In this document: positions 45,136 to 53,829 of the stretch, one piece after another | How positions within the stretch are numbered: position 1 is the stretch's first letter | Layout: each line of letters begins with the position of its first letter | Notes under the pieces: model-generated | Databases searched by the model: none | Seen by the model: the letters and a program-made list of their open reading frames with translations, nothing else | What the model was told of the DNA's origin: nothing | Program-made: the position numbers and the translations under genes | Assembly (NCBI GenBank): GCA_029448655.1 | Contig: JACCLO010000001.1 | Span: 806,001 to 870,000, forward strand | DNA: 64,000 bases | Direction: 5' to 3' | Source: Wolfiporia cocos | Taxonomy: Eukaryota > Basidiomycota > Agaricomycetes > Polyporales > Phaeolaceae

Positions 45136-45633
45136 TTTTTAGAAATTAAGTCAGATTAATCTGCTCAACACAGATTAATCTTATTTCTCCGGCGCTAGCT
45201 GAGCACTTGGGCAACTGTGCAGCGCTAACAAAGTGCAGTTGCTAAATTAATCTCGGTGACTGAAACTCTACTCAAATAGCTTGTGCTGCGATACACTCAA
45301 TGCAAGGTTTTACACAAAATAATTTATGTATGAAAAATATGCTCCGAAGGATTTATTCTTTAAGTCATTCCTTCTCACTGAGATGAAGCACGAATCATTT
45401 TCTCTGGGGAGCCTTTACGTCTGTACCATCTCACTGTGCGTGCTAAGCTCGTGCCGGGTGCAGCACTGTTGTAGCACATGATAGACACCAGACACCTGGA
45501 GTTTGCCACTCATAGGGTGCCCCTCCCCACTAAGGTAGAGGACACCAGGAACGGGCACCCCTTACATAATCAAGGCACTACCGATACCAACCACCCTAAT
45601 AACATTGACCACAGGCAACGTTTTGTGGATTTT

Positions 45634-45680
45634 CTCAATAGGAATGATGGGAAAGGACGTCCTCTTTCAATCCTATTGAG
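45634..45680. repeat. 10-bp perfect hairpin in the foldback left arm
   Basis: CTCAATAGGA (45634-45643) and TCCTATTGAG (45671-45680) are exact inverted repeats with a 27-base spacer. Role unknown. Confidence 0.7.
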
Positions 45681-46039
45681 TGAAATCTTGAGATGTTGAG
45701 AATTGACCAAGCAATTTCCAAAAAAGTGAAATTTTTAGTTCTGACTTTTTCTGCACATTTTGAGGCTCCTGGCGCATTTTTGATTCCACAAGCACTAGGA
45801 TTTGGCCACACCTAGCTTAGGGGTATATCACATGATGGTACAAATCAGGCAAGTATAAACATCCTGGTTCCCAGACCGGGATGGGTGCTTACATATAGAC
45901 TTCAGTGACATACACGAGCCCATTCAGTCACCATACCTGGAACAGCCGGTCAACCAATGGGTAGAATGGGCTTGTACACTGGTAGAGCCGACGTCGGCTG
46001 ACGAATCCCTCATTGCCTGCACATCCAATCAGCCCACCA

Positions 46040-46440
46040 GATCCTTGTAGCTGGAACATGGGGGTGAGCCGATGGGGGGTCACGGTGCCCATGTTTCCGT
46101 GAGCCCCAGTCGGCCCACCAACCAAAAATCTACATACCTGGAACATGGGGTGGGCTGATGGGGGGTCACGGTGCCCATGTTGCTGCAACCCACAGTCGGC
46201 CCACCCAGTAAATGTTCATGTACCTGGAACATGGGGTGGGCCGATGGGGGGTCGTGGTGCCCATGTTTTTGTGAGCCCCAGTTGGCCCACCAACCAAAAG
46301 TCTACGTACCTGGAACACTGGGTGGGCCAACAGGGGGTCATGGTGCCCATGTTGCCGTGAGCCACAATCAGCCCACCAACCAAAAATCTATGTACCTGGA
46401 ACATGGGGTGGGCCAATGGGAGGTCACGGTCCCATAGCTT
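46040..46440. repeat. Tandem array, left arm (about 5 units of ~86 bp)
   Basis: Units start at cctggaacatggggtgggc; repeats of this phrase begin near 46050, 46138, 46222, 46310 and 46396. Unit length varies between 85 and 91 bp, so open frames through the array are not evidence of coding. Confidence 0.9.
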
Positions 46441-46469
46441 GTGGTAAGGGTCACAATAAGTATCATGGT

Positions 46470-47167
46470 TGTCACAGATTTGGGACATGCCACTATTTTT
46501 CCCGTATTTTTATCTATTTATCTGGTATTTCTACGACCTTGTAGACATTCACGCTGCTAAGCGCCCGTCTACACGTACACGCAACCAAACAACACGTACA
46601 CAACGCGGTATACGTCCACTTGTCATAACAACACGTACATAACACGCTTGTACGCGTCAATGACTCAGCGGATTAACCTCCGGTGTCACGCGCCTTACTC
46701 ATATCCCGGTACCGGGCTATGTCAGTACAATTGGATAAGCGGCCCGCTCGTTATCACATGCCAATGCCCTTACGATTACTCATATCCCGATACCGGGCTA
46801 TGGCTACCACGTGCATGGCTTACTAACGTAGCAACGCCACTACCACAACATGGACCTACGGTCCTAACAACGTTCCTTATTGGTGCGGCCATTACCGGCG
46901 CACATGGTCTACCGTAGTTTACGACTTAAGCTGTATTAGTTATGTCTGCGCACAGACCGTCTAACTGTTTGGCTCCTCTTCGAGTAACCAAACAATGCAT
47001 GTATATAAGTAGGGCTATCACTACGATAAGCCTTAGATTTGTTCTCTGCATTCGCACAGTTACATATCATCTCTGCTTGCGCCCACTAGTCTCCTCACCA
47101 ACCTCCAGCAACTCCTTCAAGTCGCTTATTAGGTTATAGTGTGAGTCCCACAGTCTAGTCTGTGTCA
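46470..47167. mobile_element. Solo LTR inside the foldback element
   Basis: 698 bp starting TGTCACAGATTTGGGACATG and ending CTGTGTCA, with perfect 5-bp duplication ATGGT (46465-46469 and 47168-47172). It has a TATA-like gtatataagtaggg near 46998 followed by a likely transcript start and poly-pyrimidine stretch. It is inserted in the spacer between the foldback arms, so it is younger than the foldback. Confidence 0.88.
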
Positions 47168-47767
47168 ATGGTAAGCATGCATATCTTGCAGTCATAGTCA
47201 CAGTAAAGGGCACATAGATTGCACCAAGCTTTCAATAAGCATCTATAGCTCATTGCAAGGCCTAGGGCGGCTTGTACATAGCATAGAAATCAAAATGGAC
47301 AATTGTTTTACAATTATGCTTGCGACAAGGGTCGCGAATAAGTGCCCATTGGTCACGGTAAGGGTCACGGTAAGGGTCATGGCAAGGGTCATGGTGGTCT
47401 TGTGGTAAGGGTCACAGTAAGGGCCCATAACTAGCACTAAGCCTTCAATAAGTGTTGTGAGGCTTGTGGCATCTCATACACAACATGGCAATCCAAATTG
47501 ACAACTGGCTTATAATTATGCTTGTGGAAAGGGTTGTGGCATGTGCCCATTGCAAGCCCTAACATGTGCTACTGATGTTTTTGTGAGCTAACTGCAAGCT
47601 TACCGTGAGCTATGGGCGCCTATTTCGCGACCCCTACTGCGAGGGTATTGACTAGGAATGCTTCTATTTTATTCTGTGCTATACAAACAAATGCTTACCA
47701 TGTGTCATTCAATATGTAATGTCACAGTTAATCTTCATAACACACTGAAGTTACCATCAGATATGTA

Positions 47768-48470
47768 GCATTTTGGTTGGTGGGCTGACTGGGGCTCACA
47801 GCAACATGGGCACCATGACCCCCCATCAGCCCACCCCGTGTTCCAGGTACATATATTTCTGGTTGGTGGGCTGACTGGGGCTCACAAAAACATGGGCACC
47901 ACGACCCCCCATCGGCTCACCCCATGTTCCAGGTATGTAGATCTTTGGTTTGGTGGGCTGACTGGGGCTCACAGAAACATGGGCACCGCGACCCCCTGTC
48001 GGCCCACCCCATGTTCCAGGTACATAGATTTTTGGTTGGTGGGCTGACTGGGGCTCATGGCAGCATGGGCACCGTGACCCCCTGTCAGCCCACCCAGTGT
48101 TCCAGGTATGTAGACTTTTGGTTGGTGGGCCGACTGGGGCTCACGAAAACATGGGCACCGCGACCCCCTGTCAGCCCACCCCATGTTCCAGGTACATGGA
48201 AATTTGACTGGTGGGCCGACTGGGGCTCATGAAAACATGGGCACTGTCACCCCCTGTCAGCCCACCCCATGTTCCAGGTACATGGAGATTTGGCTGGTGG
48301 GCCGACTGGGGCTCACGGAAACATGGGCACCGCAACCCCCTGTCAGCCCACCCCATGTTCCAGGTACATGAACATTTGCTGGGTGGGCCAACCGGGGGTT
48401 GCGGCAACATGGGCACTGCGACCCCCATCGGCCCACCCCCATGTTCCAGCTACAAGGATCTGGTGGGCTG
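47768..48470. repeat. Tandem array, right arm (about 8 units of ~86 bp)
   Basis: Reverse complement of the left array. The phrase ccccatgttccaggta (or a close variant) recurs near 47835, 47920, 48009, 48095, 48180, 48267, 48351 and 48438, giving a period of 84-88 bp. Units differ by scattered substitutions. Confidence 0.9.
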
Positions 48471-48865
48471 ACTGGATGTGCAGGCAATGAGGGATTCGTC
48501 GGCCGACGTCAGCTCTACCAGTGTACAAGCCCATTGTACCCATTGGTTGACTGGCTGTTCCAGGGTACGGTGACTGTATGGTGTGCATACACAGAGAGCA
48601 ATAGCACCTTTCGATTAGCTTTAAACTGCATTGTTGCAGTACAGAAACTGTATTTGAATCATGCTACACCTATCCTATGTCTTCCGGAAATACATCACCA
48701 TACGGCGACGGAGAATCCTCAGGATTTGACCGTGGGAAGGATCACATGATCGGAGTATGTAAAGGTGCCCATTCCTAGCGTCCCCTACCTTAGCACCGCC
48801 AGACGCTCTACAGCTGTCTTCGGTTTTTCGATCTCCACTTGGCTGTGTCCATGGCGTAGCCACAC

Positions 48866-49860
48866 TGTCACAAGCCAATTTCAAAGCCTAGTAGACCACC
48901 CTAGGTTGACACCCCATTCACGCCATAAGCACGCTACAGCACTCTATCCGAGCCCAGCTGGAATCCTACGGCAACGCTAGTAGAAGCCCTCCGCTATACA
49001 GGACACTACGGGCACTAGCAGGTCACCAGCAGTCCAACCCTAAACTCAGTCCAAGTCCCGGCAGCATGAGCCATACGCTGCCTAGTCCCTAAACCACGGA
49101 GTCACGAGCCGACCCCTAGAGTCCCACAGGCTACGATAGCACGACGGTACGCCTGATACAACTAAAGGCTAAACCGCCACCGCACACTACGCTATACGCC
49201 GACTAGGGGCACGGTCTACATTCGCACATGACCCAGAACACTAAAACTAACACCTCGCGTCCCTACCGCACGGACACTCGCCATTACCGGCATAGACATT
49301 ATACTATACCCCGTACACACCCTGACCTACGAGTACAACAGGCAGGGATAATAACCCGAGGCTCTGCACGACTGAGAACCCTACCAGTCACAGAGCGCTA
49401 CACCCCAATCGCAGCCGATCACGCTCGATCAACCTACACTATACCCGGCCCGTACTGGCCAACCCCGATCGCGGCAGACCACGCCCGATCACGGACTTAG
49501 AACCCTGCCATTACCGGCGCGCCTACGACCGACGAGAACCACCAATCGAACCCGACAGATTGGCTACTCATTAGATCCGCCCCTTATACGCTACGTCGCC
49601 ATGGACATCCTCACATACCAGCGCTCCGATGCCATTACCGGCCCGTAGCTCATAGCCAGTTAGATACCAGTACGTAGAGGCCTCTGAGCCGCCGTACACC
49701 AGCATGTACAAATAGATTAGGAGTATATATGCCAGACAGTCTTCAGCGTAAACCTCAGACTTGTCTTGGCCTTTGACGGCTAGTGGTCCCGGGACCAGGA
49801 AGGCACCTTTGAGCGAGCCCCCTTCCCCCGGTCGAGTGCTAGTTTGTTGCTTGTGTCACA
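48866..49860. mobile_element. Solo LTR with CACAC target duplication
   Basis: 995 bp starting TGTCACAAGCC and ending CTTGTGTCACA, with perfect 5-bp repeats CACAC at 48861-48865 and 49861-49865. A TATA-like gtatatatgccagac is near 49724. It is the best complete member of the LTR family that also includes 42040-43010. Confidence 0.88.
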
Positions 49861-49886
49861 CACACTTGAGGTTAATTACCCAGCAG

Positions 49887-50438
49887 GTTTGCGTAGCACC
49901 AAGCGCCGAAGATCACGTGTGTTCCCGGACGCTCTGACGCTGCTGCGTACGAACGTTGAAGTAGCTTATGAAGGCAGAATAGTAATAGAAAGTATTAGTC
50001 GAATTCGTTATAGACAATGTATGTAGGACGCTGTTCATGACTTTTGTCAGTGGATGAGTGGATTCTTTTATACGTCCTGCACTCTTGAGCCAGTGTGACT
50101 CTATGTGGTCTCATTGGTCCTAAAGGATATATATGCAATGATTGTCATAGCATTGTGTCCAAGTCATCGACACATCGAATTCATTTTCGTTGTCAAGCTG
50201 TAGGTCGGGCGTGGACTTAGTGCTTAGTACTTAGGCATCGGCGTCGTATGCACCAGCACCCTCGTGCACACATACAATGATCTAAGTAGTTGTTTTATAT
50301 CCTGTAATGCATATAATGCGTATGTCATCAGCTCAGTCGATGGGGTCGGCCGAAACATTCAACGTCTGTCAAAAATTGCGCAGAGGCGCCCGCCGCGGCC
50401 CAGTGCACGTGATCTTCGGCGCTTGGTGCTACGCAAAC
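49887..50438. repeat. 33-bp perfect inverted repeat pair, possible MITE
   Basis: The 33 bases at 49887-49919 (starting GTTTGCGTAGCACCAAGCGC) are the exact reverse complement of 50406-50438. Outside them ggttaatta/ggttaacc continue a weaker match. The roughly 490 bp between have no recognised gene. This could be a MITE or a leftover of inverted duplication. Confidence 0.6.
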
Positions 50439-50515
50439 CCGGGGTTAACCACCGCTGTAGAGCGTCTGATCGAGACTATACATGTGACCATGCCTTGGCC
50501 TTCGAGGATAACCAG

Positions 50516-51107
50516 AAGCTTTTGCCACCGTCAAAGATATCGTCGTTCATGAGAACCAGTACTATGGCTCCTACAACAAACTTCTCTATACTCTATTCCC
50601 TGCGGACGGTGATTTCATTGTCTCGCCCACTACATACCGGGCAACACGGACGGCAGCGCAGACTTCATCGTCTCGTTCGAAATCACCCTTCATCAGCACC
50701 CCGTGCTCGTCGTGCTCGTCCTAGAGGTCAAGCCTCCCCAGCACTTGTCGCTTATTTCGACGCGGGAGGCAGCTGACAGGCAGATTCGCCGCCGTTTGGT
50801 CGATTTGTCAGGTGTGTGACGTCATCGCAGATTGTGCTCTCATGATCTTACCGCCGGTTTCCTTCCTTCAGAGCGTGCGCTCCTCCCTGTCCTCTACGGC
50901 ATCAGCGCGATGGGGACCAAGCTCTGCTTCTACGAATTCGAAAAGGCGCCGAAGCGCATGACTCCCCGACGCATCTCCAGCGATCCCGAGCTCGACGTTG
51001 CGCCGAAGGAGCGGTGGGACTGTGATGTCCTTGAAGCTGACGGAGAGCAGCGGCTGCGAGTATTGGCGAGGCGGATCACGGAGGCATGTGAGCGCCTACA
51101 AGCTTGA
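50516..51107 (+). pseudogene. Agaricomycete family with a possible PD-(D/E)XK-like core, frameshifted
   Basis: The first visible exon opens after an acceptor at 50515: VKDIVVHENQYYGSYNKLLY and TLFPADGDFIVSPTTY. The reading then changes frame at about 50636-50642 and continues GNTDGSADFIVSFEITLHQH, VLVVLVLEVKPPQHL and REAADRQIRRRLVDLS. A 59-base intron leads to ERALLPVLYGISAMGTKLCF, YEFEKAPKRMTP and a stop near 51105. The pattern D...E...EVK inside predicted strands recalls restriction-endonuclease-like folds; the family recurs in mushroom genomes without known function. The frame change leaves no room for an intron, so this copy appears broken by a small deletion. The 5' exon is not found and may have been displaced by the inverted-repeat insertion just upstream. 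Confidence 0.6.
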
Positions 51108-51364
51108 TGATGATGATGACTTCAGCATAAGCTTGACGATGTTTGTACACTAATATGTAGTACATGGCTGTATCAGTTTTCTCCCATCTTGTGCTCGCCA
51201 TCTATAGACATTCACGAAGATCCCACCGGACAGCCCACCGACAGCGCTGAAACTTGCCAGCAGCCGCTCGCAAATGCTGCCACTGGTGACGTCGACGTTA
51301 CCGAATTGCAATCCACGGACACTCACAGCGAGCCGCAACCCCGCCGGTCGTGTAATGTATGATG
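51108..51364 (+). other. Possible gene remnant
   Basis: After an acceptor-like tctatag a plus-strand frame reads DIHEDPTGQPTDSAETCQQP and continues to THSEPQPRRSCNV before a stop at about 51360. Its uniform composition suggests a former exon. No match is recognised. Confidence 0.3.
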
Positions 51365-51421
51365 GATCCCGTAAAATTTAGTATCCCCGTTCGGAAGATC
51401 TGGTGCATATTCAACGGCCGA

Positions 51422-51690
51422 CACCGGGGGCATTATCTAATGACTTTGTCGGAAACATGTTGGTATCATTGTAATAAGTGATCAAATGCAAATATAATGC
51501 ATTTGCTGATAACATCGTAAAAGAAACACAGGACCTCAGCTGACCATGGGCTGCGTAAAGATCCAGACACCGGGGGCTTTATCTAATGAAGATATTATAT
51601 AAGCAATCAACGCATTATGTTCGCATTTGATCACTTATTTGAATGATACCAACATGTTTCTGACAAAGTCATTAAATAATGCCCCCGGTG
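51422..51690. mobile_element. CACTA-like MITE
   Basis: 269 bp with 68-bp terminal inverted repeats (4 mismatches by eye) starting CACCGGGGGCATTATCTAAT, flanked by a 3-bp duplication CGA (51419-51421 and 51691-51693). The empty site is visible in the related repeat near 29243 (cagccgaggcctaag). An internal partial copy of the terminus (caccgggggctttatctaat) lies near 51569. A CAC start with a 3-bp duplication fits the CACTA/CMC superfamily. Non-coding. Confidence 0.9.
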
Positions 51691-51799
51691 CGAGGCCTAA
51701 GACAGTAGGTGTCGCGGTCGTGTTCTCTCTCAAACGGACACGTGATGCGAGCATGAGTCGCGGAGCTGATCGCATCATCAATGTTGATCGGGCAACGGT

Positions 51800-52225
51800 A
51801 TGCATCAGGCGCCAAACGAAGCACTCAAGCCACTCCTACGTCGCGCGCGGTAAGCACGGCCTTGTCATGGACAACCCACATGCAGAAAGGCAGAACGTGC
51901 TCCTTCAGCGTATTATCAAGAACGCTGTACGCTCATTCTATCACGCCGTCAGCGTACGCTCAAGTCACGATGCCGTTGCAAATGCACCGAGACAATGGTC
52001 GAGCTGAATCACTGCCTCGAGGTGCGTATTGCGTTTGAATAATCGCGAAACTGCCATATAAGGTTACCGTGCGCACATAAACACTCCATGTAGGAGATCA
52101 CTCGCGCGAATGCACACGTAAAGACTGCCGCCGACCTGGTGATAAAATATCGCAAGAACGTGCAGTACAACCTTGAGGCCTCAAAGCCTGCAGATGATGA
52201 CAAGGAAGAGTCACATCAAGCATGA
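51800..52225 (+). CDS. Hypothetical small protein in the duplicated segment
   Basis: The three-exon model by eye is: MHQAPNEALKPLLRRAR (ATG 51800) to a GTAAGC donor; then an exon with KAERAPSAYYQERC to NHCLE before GTGCGT; then ITRANAHVKTAADLVIKY with RKNVQYNLEASKPADDDKEE and a stop at 52223-52225. Splice sites are reasonable, but no family is recognised. The other copy (25.4-25.9 kb) is frame-broken, which argues against strong constraint. It may be only a relic. Confidence 0.3.
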
Positions 52226-52564
52226 TATATCAGTGTCAGGGAATATCAGTGTCATTCTCAACGCGACGACATGCTCCACTATTGCTGCATGTTGGCTGAG
52301 TTTGGTCTTTAAATGGTAGTATAATTCCTCAGCTTTGCAAGGCGTTCTATTAATCTGTTCATTGATAGCATGTTTGCGTGCAGCTGCGGTGGCGCGATGC
52401 TTTTTACCTGTTGCTTATCATCTTGCAATAGCGATCATCACTCAGCAGATATTGAGCTCCTACAATCTCATTTACAATCTCTACACGAAACAACTTCTAC
52501 AATGTGCTACACCTCATTCAAAGGTTCATAACTACACGGGGTATCCCCTAGCGCGCCGCACCGG

Positions 52565-53483
52565 TTAGTAGTGCCAGAATTCCGAGTTCACAGGATGACG
52601 AAGGGCAGCGCCGCCGAAGTGTCCAGGGCGCCGCTGGGTGTCCCCGCGGGCAACGTGCGCATAAGTGAAATGGTTGCGGAACATGGGGTCGTGCAGGTAC
52701 GAGTGACCGACGAAGTTGTCGTTCACCATGCCCCGCGCGACGAGTTCAAGCAGCTCCTCCTCGCGCTTGCCCTTCTTCTTGTCCTTGCTCTTCTTATGGT
52801 CACTGCATTTCCACGGCCAAGTCAGAATTCTCATGGCAAGAGGGAGGCGTTTGCGGATTCGCACCCGAGAAGGTCTACCGTGCCCTTGGCTACTTTGAAC
52901 ACATTCCACCAGTTCAATGCGCCGCTGCCATCCTGCGGAGAGGACCGTGCGACGAGATCGTACAGCTCTCGCTTGCCTTTGCCGTCGCTGAAGGGGTGGG
53001 AGGGGTCAGCTAGTATCAACTCAGAGGGGCATCACAGGTGGCTCACTCCTCGAACGCGTGGTACAGGCCATCGACATTGTCTATGACGCCATGCCAGTCG
53101 ATTGCCTCGCTGTCCTCTGGGGCGCTTCGGGCGACAAGATCGAAGAACTCGCGCTTGCCCTTACCATCGCTGATTGGAGTAAGCTGATGTCAATAACAGA
53201 GCGTAGCACAATGTAGATAGCTTACTCCTTGATTGCATGATAGAGGCCATCGACATGATCGATGACGGCGTGCCAGTCGACAGCCTCGCTACCATCCGTG
53301 GCGCTTCGAGCAAGCAGGTCGTACATGTTGTTTCGCGCGGTGTATTGGGAGCCAACACTGTAGAGTGACCCCAGGTGAGCAGACATTTCCGTATTGTGTG
53401 ATGTTATCGTACCCGAGTGGCATCGACATGGCAGGGACAGCTGACGCAGAGAGGACAAGGGCAATTACAGTGGTGGTGCGCAT
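52565..53483 (-). CDS. Secreted repeat protein, copy 2 (one repeat exon more)
   Basis: Sister of 26214-26989. It has the same signal peptide (MRTTTVIALVLSASAVPAMS, ATG 53483) and end (NSEFWHY, stop 52565). Repeat exons in order: NNMYDLLARSATDGSEAVDW with DHVDGLYHAIKE; KGKREFFDLVARSAPEDSEA with DNVDGLYHAFEE; KGKRELYDLVARSSPQDGSG with ALNWWNVF; and the Lys-rich last exon with a single DKKK unit and KREEELLELVARG. Copy 1 lacks the second repeat exon through a 179-bp difference and has three DKKK units more. Both copies are otherwise open. The role is unknown; secretion is inferred from the leader. Confidence 0.72.
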
Positions 53484-53829
53484 GGTCGTACTAGATTGTC
53501 GTGCAGAAAAGATGTTGTTCGAGGTGAAGCGACGAGATCGAAATGTAAGAAGTCGTAGAGAACTCGTGAAGGGACGTAACAAAAGTCAGGCTAGTAGAGA
53601 AGATCATGAATTGTCCTAAACCGGTACGATGAGTTGGCGTATCCTTACCAGCCAGTACCGACTTTGAGACTCGAGCGACGGTCAACGTAGGAGCTGAGGG
53701 ACAGTGTTCTCCACTCTACGTATTTATACTGCTAGACGCATATGAAGCGCCCGATATGCTGCGTCATCTGCTCAGACAATGGTGAGCGTAACGGCCGACA
53801 TGACGGGTAAGTGACATCTGCAATCTGGA

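Larger units (their letters stand above)
44597..45279. mobile_element. Inverted-repeat element with two opposed tRNA-like sequences
   Basis: The outer arms (about 44597-44660 and 45212-45279) are inverted copies: tcagtcactgatattaattt on the left pairs with aaattaatctcggtgactga on the right, and ctgcacagtt with aactgtgcag. Inside each arm is a tRNA-like sequence, pointing left at 44711-44802 and right at 45058-45135. Palindromic agattaatct motifs lie near both. No protein frame is seen. It looks like a MITE or foldback formed from two inverted SINE-like units. No target duplication was identified. Confidence 0.65.
45500..48810. mobile_element. Foldback-like element with tandem-repeat arms
   Basis: The two ends are long inverted repeats. 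From outside in, ctaaggtagaggacaccagg (45530) pairs with its reverse complement near 48775-48795; gggcttgtacactggtagag (45968) pairs with 48517-48536; cctcattgcctgcacatcca (46008) pairs with 48475-48494. The inner part of each arm is a tandem array of ~86-bp units, about five on the left (46040-46440) and eight on the right (47768-48470), in opposite orientation. The centre (after removing the LTR at 46470-47167) is about 630 bp of non-coding sequence with gtaagggtcac repeats. No transposase is present. This is the architecture of foldback transposons. Confidence 0.75.

Noticed and set aside
47768..48470. CRISPR-like regular repeat array
   Set aside because: The whole ~86-bp unit repeats with scattered changes; there are no unique spacers, and the setting is a fungal nuclear genome.
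45928..48588. Several 70-116-codon open frames across the tandem arrays on both strands
   Set aside because: The same repeat is open in many frames because it is GC-rich and repeated; unit length varies between 84 and 91 bp, so no frame is kept.
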